Shown here: piece by piece, positions 34,701 through 46,940 of the stretch
How positions within the stretch are numbered: the stretch's first letter is position 1
Layout: each line of letters starts with the position of its first letter
Source: Coleophoma eucalyptorum
Taxonomy: Eukaryota; Ascomycota; Leotiomycetes; Helotiales; Dermateaceae
Direction: 5' to 3'
DNA: 64,000 nt
Assembly: GCA_026120035.1 (NCBI GenBank)
Contig: JALRME010000008.1
Location: 1 to 64,000 of the forward strand
Notes under the pieces: model-generated
Told to the model about the DNA's origin: nothing
Seen by the model: the letters and a program-made list of their open reading frames with translations, nothing else
Database searches by the model: none
Translations under genes and position numbers: made by a program

Positions 34701-35225
34701 CATCTGCATCGACTACCTCTACTGATACTGATAGCTATGATCCTTCTTACGTAGGATCGTTTTGCTACGGTGGTCCATATAAGCTGAACGGGGTAGACTT
34801 AACATGCCCACCGGCAGCCTACTCATGGGAGGTATACCTTCCTGGCTGGGGCGCCCCCGATAGCCCAAAGGACCCTCAAACATGTGGCGAAGGATTCTTA
34901 GACAACCTACGTGGCCGTTGTGGGGTTATCTCAGCCTGGGGATGCGCTCCGAAGAATGACAACAAAGATTCATATTACACGTTTAATACTATTATCGAGT
35001 AAGTATTACACTTTGACTATTTGGACTACTCATAGAGCATGGGACTAACTGATTTTGAGATGCCACTACGATGACGTCCAAGATGCTTTCCAAGCTGCCA
35101 ATGGTGGTGACGGAGGATTATGGTGTATTCGCGACGAATGCGAGGATGTGGATCCACTAGAGGGCGGCACCCATGGTGTTTTGGGTGCGCTAGAAGGTAT
35201 TATTGAGGCATTCGGCGATGAATGA
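31777..35225 (+). CDS. Secreted SGNH esterase with FG-GAP/VCBS-like repeats
   Basis: Seven exons (31777-31825, 31877-32787, 32841-33134, 33189-33806, 33869-34205, 34260-34998, 35060-35225) join to 1037 aa. A signal peptide (MRSIRAFVSSLVVAATCSA) precedes an SGNH/GDSL-type hydrolase domain: CLGASITYG holds the nucleophile Ser, VHVGTNDC is block III and DGTHPTDAGY has the Asp/His pair. The next part carries at least seven calcium-loop motifs of the D-x-D/N-G-D type (DIDGDGIDDY, DITGDGRDDY, DLNGDGRADY and others), as in FG-GAP/VCBS beta-propellers. A threonine-rich linker (about 34610-34730) leads to a cysteine-rich C-terminal domain (SFCYGGPYKLNG, GRCGVISAWGC, WCIRDECED). It is probably an extracellular carbohydrate or ester hydrolase; the substrate is unknown. 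Confidence 0.88.
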
Positions 35226-36206
35226 GTTAGTGGGTGATCTTGTAGCAAAAAGAAAACAATGAGGGTAATCTTTAACCATTTCAACTAGAAGAGCCGCCGT
35301 TTGCGCGAAGACTAAGGTTATTTAAAGATGGAATTTCAAAAAAGGTCTTGGTCAATTACATTCATCCTTTAAATACTAAACCACTAAGTTAATTATAATT
35401 TCAATCTTCTCATTCTAATGTCTATTTCTCCTCAAAATGCGCACAATCCGAATCTGCCACTGTAGAACAGGTTGAATGCCTATGAAGTTTGATGTATAAT
35501 CTGGATGAAAGAGATCGTATCCAGAATCTTTGTATTGTGTCACAGGTACGGGTAGTAAAAGGTATTCATAGTCTTGACTACTCTGAGATATAGCGTTTGA
35601 TAAATTTATGTTCTCAAGGTGTAGTTGCTCAACGGCTGTACGGACTTTATTGCTAGGGATGGATCCGAAAAGTTATTAGTGCTAGTGATTGTGTTCGGAT
35701 AGGGAATTACATTAGAGCTAGGACGGCTTGCTATATTGCTAACATTAGGGGGTCTTTCAGTAAAGGTAGGTTTTATGATATTTGTAAGAACCTAACCTAT
35801 ACTATGACCTTTTATACTAGATTGCGCAATTAGAGGCGAAGAGGTACTTTGTGATCTAGTTCCTCTGTAGCCCCCCTAGAATAGCCCTAAGACTCAAGCA
35901 GTTAAGAGTAGAATTCTAGCGAATCCTTAAGACTATAGTAGAGGACTCGCTATTACAACGGATTATCAATATAGTACGAATTAGCTTGAACAAAATAGGG
36001 TTTTCGCGATAGCTAGTAGATAATAAGACGTTTATAAAGTTAGGATCGAAGCTATAGCTAACGGTCGAGAAGGCACTAAGGCAATTTCATTAGAGGCAAA
36101 GTCGGGCCTAAATAGAGAACTAAGCAAAGAAAGGCTCGGTCACAGTAGTAATTCCCTTTAAGAGTCGTTGCGTACTAGGCCTATATCTAGTAGATACCTC
36201 ACTCGC
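35226..36206. other. Gene-free stretch with decayed repeat
   Basis: No supported gene. From about 35820 the sequence turns into a stop-ridden, lysine/arginine-rich reading pattern that looks like a mutated transposon ORF, type not identifiable. Confidence 0.45.
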
Positions 36207-36497
36207 GGCATATAGGGCACAGGTTTGATCAAAGGTAGGATAGAGGTGTTTGGGAGCACAATGACCTCATATTGATCCGAATCCTATACGTCTCGTACGA
36301 AGAATACTAAAAATATAAGAAGAAAAAGAAGAAAGAAACTAATTTCCAGGTTATGTCCCTTCTTATATGCTTCCTAGGTCTGAAACCCTTCCAACTCGGC
36401 TTATACTCGCTCATGCCTCTTGTCATAGAATCACGTGACACGGTACTAGATAATTCAATGTTCTGGATTATTCAACTAGGCAGGTCAGGTTCTTACA
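36207..36497 (+). repeat. R1 element, near-complete copy
   Basis: It starts TATAGGGCACAGGTTTGATC, a damaged form of the family start, and ends CAGGTCAGGTTCTTACA. A second copy of just the 3' end (GTCACGTGATAC to GGTTCTTACA) lies at about 36797-36876, after an intervening M element. Confidence 0.7.
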
Positions 36498-36678
36498 ATT
36501 GTAAAATTAAGTTCGGACTAACTGTACACTAGCACTAGTCATCCAAACATATTGAGACTTGAAAATCTATATTTAGGTAAATCAAATGACTCCAAAGTTA
36601 GGGGATTGGTTCAGCTTAATGTCCTGATTGATTTGCTATCGTTGTTTGTACGAGATAATATGAAACTGAAGAGATATA

Positions 36679-36797
36679 AGTTAGCCTTGGAATCTAACTT
36701 TGCTCAAAACAGGTTTTCCTGCTAAGACCGTATACTGTCATTTTTTGTATAGGTGGAAAACACATTTAGGGACAAAAATAGAGGACGCTAACGTCAT
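36679..36797 (+). repeat. M element, copy F, with subtelomeric module
   Basis: The core CTAAGACCGTATACTGTCA and TTTTTTGTAT is well kept. The arms carry a damaged TTTTG-CAAAA palindrome like copies C and E. It is preceded at 36515-36678 by the same module that precedes copies A and B near the telomere. Confidence 0.68.
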
Positions 36798-36992
36798 GGT
36801 CACGTGATACATATCCTAGATAACCCAATGTCCTTGATTATCCTATTGTCCAATCTTGGTAAGTCAGGTTCTTACATAAAGGCATTCTAGGAAATTTTCA
36901 ATGTGTTTGATTGTTCTTCTTATACTGCACCACTATATAGAGGCTAGTGATAAGCTCTAGAGAGTATTAGTAATAATTTTATCCCAATGGTA

Positions 36993-37310
36993 TGTGTTGG
37001 TTGATCTATATACCTCTTATTTCAACTGTAGCTATAATAGACAGGTAAAAATGGTGGGGTAAAAACATAGATGTTCTATAAGTGAGCGTTATGGAGGTCG
37101 TATAAGTACCCCCATAGGGTATTGATCCAACCTCCCTGCGATATGTAGTATTGTACATGTGATTGCCTCCTTGCACGTACATGTACATACGTATGGTACG
37201 TCGATATTACAAATATATGTATATGTAGGGGTATTGTGATATACCCTTACATATCTACCGTATGACAATGTTGTGATCACGTGTAGGTGATATAACGATA
37301 TTCCAACAGT
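36993..37310 (+). repeat. X element (MITE), full copy
   Basis: 318 bases from a GTTGGTTGATCTATATACC start to a GATATTCCAACAGT end. The better copies show inverted ends ACTGTTGG and CCAACAGT. There is no coding capacity. Confidence 0.7.
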
Positions 37311-37634
37311 ATGTTTACTATGAAAGAAATTCACTGAATCCCAAGATTGTTCTACATTCATAAAGCTACTATAATAGTAATTTATTTTTAAATATAGATT
37401 TAGGATGTTCGTTCGCATATTAGCTCTTCTTTACTGCTTTTAGCGCAACGCATATCGGCTAATTACTCAGCACAGCTGCATAGGTCTAGAGCTTTTATCT
37501 CACATAAGCCGTAGCTAGGAGATAAAAGCTAGCGACATCTCACATTATACTTTTTGTATGCGCCAATATTTTCTGTTATAGTCGGAAACCTTTCTCTTTC
37601 AAGACGTCTAGCCAGGAGTGTTGTATATCTCTAG

Positions 37635-39394
<1,760 letters not shown>

Positions 39395-40215
39395 CAAGGA
39401 AAAGAATACGGAGGCCATTTCTTTTAGCCTCGCGCTAGCAGGCATACCAATTTTACTAGTGTAGGGTATGGGTTAGAACAAAGTCACTAGGTGGCAGTGT
39501 AGGTAGATAGCGAATAGTCTAAATTTTGCTCCTACGCTTTTTCGGCTTAGGTGGGCGATCTTGTTTGCACGGTCTACTAACCGCAGGCCGACCTCGTCTA
39601 CATACCGTACTGCTACTCCAGTAGGTTGCTTAGAGCATTGACTCGTTAGAGATTCAAGACAAGAGCTCCTCTAGTTTGGTTTTGGTGTTGTTGTTATAGT
39701 TGTGCTCGTCCGCAGGGCGGTAGCGTATTGAGGTAAGGGGAAGCTGGGATGGAGGGGGCGGAATCCATAGCTTTCGGCCAGTTCAGCCCTGAAGATTAGG
39801 GTTTGGGCCATAAAGAATGAGTTACGAGCGTCCTTGGCCGTTTAGACGGCACTAATCTCTTATGGGCTGATTCCAGCTGATGCAGCTACTCTACTCAGCT
39901 TTGCTGAACCGTTTAGCTTTGCAACATCTGCAAAAATAAAGCAAAGAAGCCGAACGATAGAAACAGCATATTGCTCGCTACATTAAATGAAGCCTTTGGC
40001 GCTATTACTTTCTCTGCATAACACTATCTCCATTGCTAGATCATATGTTATCATATGGTACAACGCTAGATTAGGTAATATTATGATGACTTATCATAAC
40101 TGTTGATATGCTTTTACAAGGTACCACCTTGTATGCGATGATTTCGGTGATACAAGTTGTAAATAATTAATGACTTGTACTTGCACGTGTCTTTTCGCCC
40201 CGATCAATATTACAA
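39395..40215. other. Gene-free stretch
   Basis: About 820 bases. The part at 39540-39760 is GC-richer and contains CTTTTTCGGCTTAGG and CCGCAGGCCGACC; it may be decayed mobile DNA. No gene supported. Confidence 0.4.
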
Positions 40216-40927
40216 CCCCTAATAACAGCCAACAAGGCTTTCGACGTGCTAACAGTTGATGCCACACCATTCATGCGCGACCCTTTGTTGGACAAATCGC
40301 ATGAAATCATCAGCAAGGTACGGCACGAATGTGAGAATGTTGGCTTTTTTCAGGTAGATGGCCATAGCATGCCACCTAGCTTGCAATATGCTACTGCATT
40401 TGATGGCTTGACGGCTTTCCTTTACCTATTTATAGAAGAGAAGAAGGAGTTGTTTGAGGAAAAGCGAACATTTCTATGGTCAGTGGTTATGAAAAGATGG
40501 CCAGCAAAGGCTTGGAATTAGGAAACTTGCCTGGCCTGAGTGAAGCATATCTTTTATATATATACAGGATGTGCTCTACAAATATTATGAACATGGTAAC
40601 AGATTATATGTTGCTTAGGAGCCTTCAAAGGCATTGGCTGGAGATACTCAGGCATATGACCCGCTCAATCAACGTTCAGGCCTCAAAGATCCTCTCCTAG
40701 TTTATCATCAGCATGTCTTCAACCCTGCATTGCTCCTAATTTGTATTTTCACCCGTAACCTTCCTTATGGATCTAGTATTTTCGACAGTTTTGTTTCTAG
40801 TGACGAATTCGAGGCCTCACTCTGCCTCTTTCACTGCTACCATCCTCAGCAAACTACTGATCAGTGCCGGCTAGTCATGGCAAACTTGATTCATACGAAT
40901 TGTTCAATCTTGACCTACCTACATTAG
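40216..40927 (+). pseudogene. 2OG-Fe(II) dioxygenase relic
   Basis: Fragments in different frames read VRHECENVGFFQVDGHSMPP, EEKKELFEEKRTFL, SGYEKMASKGLELGNLPGLS and, after frameshifts, FEASLCLFHCYHPQQ. These match, in order, the N-terminal domain of isopenicillin N synthase-like oxygenases, the linker and the strand before the iron site. The iron-binding half was not found. It is a different subfamily from the intact gene at 4447-5590. Confidence 0.7.
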
Positions 40928-41693
40928 AATCAAAGCGCCAGGGAAGCTGACGAGAGTTGTCCGAATATCAATATATAGCAGAAATTTTACATTTGAGCTC
41001 CGCTACATCGTTCCTTGGTGCGGGGGCATAGCGTAGTGAAACGTGTTAATAGATCTCCACCAAGTCGTAATACACACGTAGATTCTGCCAGTTAGCAAGA
41101 GATGTTGTAATTCTGATTCAGAAATAAGGAGATTTGCTGATCACGCGAGAGATTTAGAGCGCTTCCTGTCACACATCCAACAGCAATCTCTTCCAATCGT
41201 AAACGCCTTTACAACTTCCAATCCAGATGTATATATAGGCTTGGGTTACATGGTATCAAGAAGATGGCCACCAAATTGCCACTACCAAACCTCTATAGTT
41301 ATAACGATTCCAGGCTTTAAGCATAAGGGACTGAAACCGCCAAAGTGGTTGGTTGATGAAGTAGTGTTAGAGTGGTGACTGAATCAAGATATATAATTCA
41401 ATAGGTTAACCGAGCAATGTTCACTTACATTCGTAGTTTGTCAGTTATGGCAGAGCCTAGTGGCTCAGTCGGCTCAATAAGCTCATTTCGCTCAGCTCTT
41501 GTATTTATGTGTTCATAATAGCTTGCAATTTGGCGCCAAATCAAGGGTGATAAATATGTTCGTGCGCACCTAGTGAGCTCTAAGAGATAATCATACAATT
41601 CATTGAATTTCTAACTTTAGCTCAGCACAGAATCTCCGTTTACCTTGTCCTTCTCCCAAACTACATACCTGCCCTCCCTTATAACGACCCAGT
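40928..41693. other. Intergenic region
   Basis: About 770 bases between a relic and the 3' end of the low-complexity gene. Nothing recognised. Confidence 0.4.
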
Positions 41694-42326
41694 CTACATT
41701 AACCCGATAGTAACGTCACCCTTCACCCGTGCATAAAGGTCAACTTCAACCTCCAAATCAAGCTGGATGGAGATCTTCATAGCACTATCTGTTTCCCCCG
41801 CCTTTTTGGGCCGGTCCTTGATCCGTGACTCTCGGATAGGTGACGGCCGGTATCCCTCACCACGTGAAGGGAGATGTGGGTCATAATACTGTGGAGCATA
41901 TTGTGCGAATTGTGGAGCTTGAACTTGCTGTTGTTGTATGGGTTCCTTGTACGGCTCCTGCTCGGGTGATGGCCTGCGCTGAAGCTGCGTTTGGCGTGGT
42001 TGTCGCTGTCGTGGCGTGGTGTCTTTGGTGGGCGTTTGTTTTGGTTCTTGTTTTTGAGTTTTGACGGGTTCTGTATGAGATTCTTCAGGCTTGGATTCTT
42101 CAGGCTTGGATTCTTCAGGCTTGGATTCTTCAGGCTTGGATTTAGGCTGCTGGGACTCCGGCTCAGATTCAGCATTAGATCCAGACTCAGATTGAGCAGC
42201 AACGTCCTCCTCCTTTGAGCTGGCTCCTCTGCCTTCGTTTCGTTGGTCGCTGCATTATTTAATTAAGTAGGGAATCAAAAGCGAGGATAGGCTAGAAAGG
42301 AAAGCTAGGTTATACCTGTTGGCCAT
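41694..42326 (-). CDS. Conserved low-complexity protein, unknown function
   Basis: An 11-base first exon (42326-42316, MANS) and one long exon (42249-41694) join to 188 aa; the phases match and the intron has GTATAA and GCAG ends. An acidic, serine/glutamate-rich N-terminus is followed by four KPEES units, a glutamine/proline-rich middle and a hydrophobic C-terminal strand pattern (MKISIQLDLEVEVDLYARV, then KGDVTIGLM). That C-terminal motif is, from memory, common in small uncharacterised ascomycete proteins. Because the ATG sits on an 11-base exon, the frame has no long ATG-started ORF and is easily missed. Function unknown. Confidence 0.72.
42078..42140. repeat. 15-bp coding minisatellite
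   Basis: Four tandem copies of GGATTCTTCAGGCTT inside the low-complexity gene. They encode the KPEES repeats on the minus strand, and the copies are identical at the DNA level, which suggests recent expansion. Confidence 0.85.
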
Positions 42327-43047
42327 GGTTTGTTTTGAGGAAGTTACAATTAGGGGAGATAGAGAGAACAAGTAATTTGGTTCGTGAAGGTTGGAAGCTT
42401 GACTTTAAAGGGTCAAATATAGATGATTGATCGTCTTATAGTGGAAAATCTAGAATGTGATTTCTTGGATACCCGTATATTTGCTGTGGGGTCATGACGA
42501 GGTGATGGAGACTTAGAATTCTACAAAACCAGGTTTCGTGATTAAGTAAGCAAGTATTAGGACTGGCTGTGTCGGAGCAGGAGGCTATTGTGATATCTGA
42601 CGAACTTAGCTACTGCTTCGTAGACTCGACATAGTGGAGCCAAGGTAGATGCCAGCAAAAGGATGATTGGTGTTCCTGCTAGGAAGGAGCTCTAGCTATA
42701 CAGCAGTTCGTGCTGCATGATGATGGTGATGGTGATGATGATGATGATGATCAGTGGGGCCTTTCTAGGGGGCCTTTCTAGGGTTGAATAAGCGGCAGGT
42801 CGTGGCACGTGCTCCAGACAATGATGTAATATTCATTTTCAACTTGTCAACTTTCATCTGCTTTTCAGCTTCTCCTTATGCCACGAAGAAGAAGCCGCGC
42901 AAGCTACTGTACTTCCGCAAGACTTTTCTCTCTCAGGAGAAGAGCCATACCCAAGAACCTAGTGTCCTATCGGTTAGAGTCTTCTCTTACTATAGTATGG
43001 CTTGGTATTCTACACCCCTTAAACATCATTTAAAGCTTACAAACATA
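42327..43047. other. Intergenic region with GAT microsatellite
   Basis: A GATGATGGTGATGGT-type tract lies at about 42717-42752, followed by a duplicated GGCCTTTCTAGGG. A 106-codon ORF at 42784-43104 ends inside an X element and is unsupported. Confidence 0.5.
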
Positions 43048-43333
43048 TCTGTTGGCATACCTCTTATTTCAACTCTACCAATGAGAGGTCAAAATCGGAA
43101 GTGAAAAATGTAGATGATTCTTCTAAGTGAGTGTGATAGAGGTCTTATAAACACACCTATTCTATAAACAGAATGAGTATCGATTCGACCTCCATTGCAA
43201 TACATCCATGGTGTTTGCATCCGAGCACACACAGGCACATACATGTGGTGTAACGATATTCCAATTGTATGCGTGAGTAGGTGATATAGCAATATACCCC
43301 TACATGTATGCTGTATAACGATGTTCCAACAAT
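43048..43333 (+). repeat. X element (MITE), copy
   Basis: It runs from CTGTTGGCATACCTC to GATGTTCCAACA, about 286 bases, and is diverged from the copy at 36993. Confidence 0.68.
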
Positions 43334-43492
43334 GTCAGCTAGGTCTTAGACATGAATCCTCCAAATACTATGGATACTGCACAAATCTACCTCAACAAGA
43401 CATGTCTTCAGATCCGGAATAATTTCTTTCTTGCGCAAATATAAATTTAAATTCGATATCTTTTATGCACGGTAAATATTGGTTGATCTATA

Positions 43493-45352
43493 ACGTACTG
43501 TACAAGCGAAAGACACAGACAAGCGAAAGACATACGCGAACGCGAAAACACGACTTCCTTACTTAATATGGTATTTCTCTACCATAAGGTATACCTCAAA
43601 AAAATGATAAAGCGAAAATCAACCTAGCCCTCCTAGCTTTGAAGGAAAAGCCTAGTTTAAGTGCTCGGGCTATAGGAAAGCTCTTTAGGGTTGACCACCA
43701 GAAGCTTAGTCGATGATTACGCGATATACTACTACGACGCAATATCTTAGCCAATTCACGGAAGTTAACTAATCTAGAGGAATCTATTCTACTTCAGTAT
43801 ATTCTTAACTTAGGTCTTAAAGGATTCCCTCCTAGGATCTATAACGTACAAGATATAGCAAATCAACTTCTCGCGACATACGATACGTCATACGTTAGAG
43901 TACATTGGATACGCAACTTCATTAAGCGTTATCTAGAGCTTCGAATATACTTCCAGCGGAAGTATGACTACCAGAGGGCTAAGTACGAAGACCTAAAGAT
44001 AATTTACGGCTGGTTTAAGCTTATAAAGAACATAATTATAAAATATAGGATTATTAACTCGGATATTTATAACTTCGATAAGATAGGGTTTATAATAAGT
44101 ATTATCTTAATAGCTATAGTAGTTATAAGCTTAGATAGACACACAAAGGCAAAAAGAGTACAACCTAATAATCGAGAGTAGGTTATAGTAATCTAGGGTA
44201 TTAGTTCCTCTAGTTGGGTTCTACCGTCATTCGTAGTGGTTGTAGGTAAAAACCACCTTATATTATAATATCAAAATAGTAGATTTCCATCCGACTAGGT
44301 TATCGCTATAACTAAAAATAGTTAGACGAATAATAAGAAGGATATAGAATGGATTCGATATTTCGATAAGTATACTAGGGATCGAACTATTAATGGTTAT
44401 CGCCTCTTAGTCCTCGATAGATATAAAAGCTACCACTCGGTCGAATTTAAAAAATATTATACCGATAACAATATTATTACTCTTTGTATACCTCCTTACT
44501 TATCTTATCTACTTTAGCCATTAGATATTAGATGTTTTAGCCCTTTAAAGAAGGTATACGATCGTTAAATCGAAGAAATAATATAAGCTTATATAATCTA
44601 TATTACGAAGGACGACTTCCTATTAGCCTTTCGAGCTATATATCTTACTATAATGACCGAGAGTAATATATAAGGCGGTTTTAGAGGTACTAGACTAGTT
44701 CTATTTGACCCTAAAAGGGTTATTTCTATGCTTAATATTAGGTTATATATACTAATACCTAAAAATTCACAAAGTAGTACCCCTTAACCTTAGGTATCTT
44801 AGATACCAAACAACCTAATTAAAGCTAGATCGTAAAGTACTTTTATTAAGAATCGAGTTTTACGATATCAAAATAGCTCTCTAACTCTAATTTTCGAGGC
44901 TATCGATAAGATAGAAAAGAGTATAACTCAAATAATACACGAAATAGTATTAGTTAAAATAGAGCTTTAGAATATTCGAGCTACAAATAAAGTACTAAGC
45001 AAACGTCGAAGAGCTAAAAAAACACGTCTACGTCAAAGAGGAATACTTAGTCAATAAGAAGCAAAAGAGCTATAGGACGAGAAGGACGTTATAGATCAAG
45101 TAAAGCAAGAAATAAGAGCAAGTAGTAGCCGGAAGCTACGGGTCGAATCACGTATACGACGTTATGGTAACTATAGTGGGACTGGACACAATACGCGTAC
45201 GTATTAGGTCATTATTAAGGTATCTAACGAAGAGGATTACGAGTAGTTTTATTCAAATTAAGGTATTGTAGTAGAGTCTTAGGAGTTCTTACTAAGTAGT
45301 ACGGTTATCGTATGTCTTTCGCTTTTCTGTGTCTTTCGCTTGTACAGTACGT
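43493..45352 (+). mobile_element. Fot1/pogo-type transposon, 1860 bp, TA target
   Basis: Perfectly placed ends: ACGTACTGTACAAGCGAAAG at the left and its reverse complement at the right, extended to about 43 bases with few mismatches. TA flanks both sides, as for Tc1/mariner elements. The size is typical of Fot1/pogo elements. The inside encodes a damaged transposase on the plus strand. Confidence 0.92.
43600..45250 (+). pseudogene. Fot1/pogo transposase, RIP-damaged
   Basis: The plus-strand frame begins ALLALKEKPSLSARAIGKL (the first helix-turn-helix) and continues through LGLKGFPPRIYNVQDIANQL, the first catalytic strand (DIYNFDKIGF), LLVLDRYKSYHS, and CIPPYLSYLL-stop-PLDIRCF. These are the familiar order of a DDE transposase of this family. 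Several stop codons interrupt it and glycines/histidines of the second catalytic block are replaced, as expected from G-to-A damage on duplicated DNA. It cannot make an active protein. Confidence 0.85.
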
Positions 45353-45642
45353 TACCTCTTATTTCAACTGTAATAGATAGGTCAAAAATGTAAGGTAAAA
45401 TGTAGATGATTCTTCTAAGTGAGTGTGATGGAGGTCTAATAAATATACCTATTCTGTCGATCCGACCTCCGTTTGTAATAAATTTGTGGTGTTTGCATCC
45501 GCGCAACACACAGGCACGGGCATGTGGTGTAACGACATTCCAAATGTATGCATATCTGGGTGTCATAGCAATATACCCCTACATGCTCGCCGTGTAACGA
45601 TGTTCCAAACACGTGCGGGTGATGTGACGATGTTCCAACAGT

Positions 45643-46940
45643 AAAACATAAGAATGGGTATAGTGATAATATTCTACTAAGTGGTCTCTAGAGCAGTATT
45701 TTAATCTTCTGAAGGAAGAAAATTTTTCTTACAGCTAGTAAGCAAATGAATTATAATTTGTGCCTTCATTGGACAGTACCCGGCTTTATATTACCTTCTT
45801 ACACGTTTCGACTTTCCGTACCTAGACCTCTATTTTTTCGGCGTTAGACATTTGAAAAGCGACTATTTTCATATCACTTTAGGGTAGCTGTAGATCTTGG
45901 CGCTTGTTACGTCGATACCGGGGACAACTTTCGTTTGATTGATGCAATATGTGAAGGTTATTGTCCGCTCACCTGGGGTAACTTCAAAGAATCCTTTAGA
46001 GGTTGGCTTGTTGTTGGGCCACTATGTCATGATGCGTGATGTAGGTGGTTTGGGCGCGCTAATGTTCCAGCCTTTTACTAATTGCAGTACCATTCCAACT
46101 AATATAACGGCAATACCAACCCACCGTAGGACGCTACAGAAAAAATGTCGGCAATGTCTACGATCAACTTACAAAACTGCGTGACTAGGTTGAGCACAGC
46201 TAGTACACTATAAGGCAAAACGAGCTTAGAAGTCCATCGGTAGGTCGGCGGCCAGCTTAGCGAGACGGCTTCGCGGAGTCGCGGTCAAATCTTTAAGGTT
46301 TCGTTAGCGAAGCTGTCGCATAACGTCCCAAAAGGGTAACTAGTTACAACCTGTGACCTCGTCGTAACCCTAACGTAACCCTAACGTGAGGTTTAGATAA
46401 CGCCCACGAAAGCTCGGCTTCTAACGAGCTTCCCAAAGGCCCTACAAGGTCGAAAGGATCGCGATGGACTCGGGGATAACATGAGGCACCCTCTCCTCCT
46501 CTAACGCGAAGATATTTCATACTTTGGAACTATGCAGATTGCTACAATCCAGTCCAAACTGTTCCCCTGAGAGCTTGAATGTACCGGCCACTTGGTGAGA
46601 TAAACGTCAGGGTTTGGAGACATCGGATAATATTCGTACCAACCTCGCCCCAATTTACATACATTCAGAATAAGGCTGTAGAAATGCCCCGAAATAGAGC
46701 CGCAAAGATGGCATTAGGTTCCGGGAGTATGTGGGAACTGCTTCCCCGCATTCAGTTATAATGCCGGGGGAATGATGGTGGTTAAACTGAAGCTGTCTGC
46801 GTCATGCTATGGGCAGTTATAGGGCAGAGCACGGAACCTGAGAATTCGGATAAGTATTCGGATTTACTCTCTGCGCTGCCGGAGATCACATCGTCGACTG
46901 AATTAACATACGTCCCGCCGTTCTCAAGCTCTTTCGTACA
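45643..46940. other. Intergenic region upstream of the ABM-like gene
   Basis: It contains repeat R3 copy 2 and a telomere-like stretch at 46364-46388 (GTAACCCTAACGTAACCCTAACG). ORFs at 45939-46184 and 46579-46761 have no features. The promoter of the ABM-like gene probably lies after 46500. Confidence 0.45.
46229..46304 (+). repeat. R3 dispersed repeat, copy 2
   Basis: Reverse complement of 7139-7224 with about one change per eight bases. It is followed within 100 bases by telomere-like AACCCTAACG units. Confidence 0.6.

Larger units (their letters stand above)
43475..45642 (+). repeat. X element split by the Fot1-like transposon
   Basis: The left piece is 43475-43492 (TATTGGTTGATCTATA) and the right piece starts at 45353 (TACCTCTTATTTCAACTG) and ends CCAACAGT at 45642. 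Removing the insert and one TA gives about 306 bases, close to the 318-base intact copy. Confidence 0.75.

Noticed and set aside
42784..43104. 106-codon ORF ending in an X element
   Set aside because: No domain, and its last third is repeat sequence.
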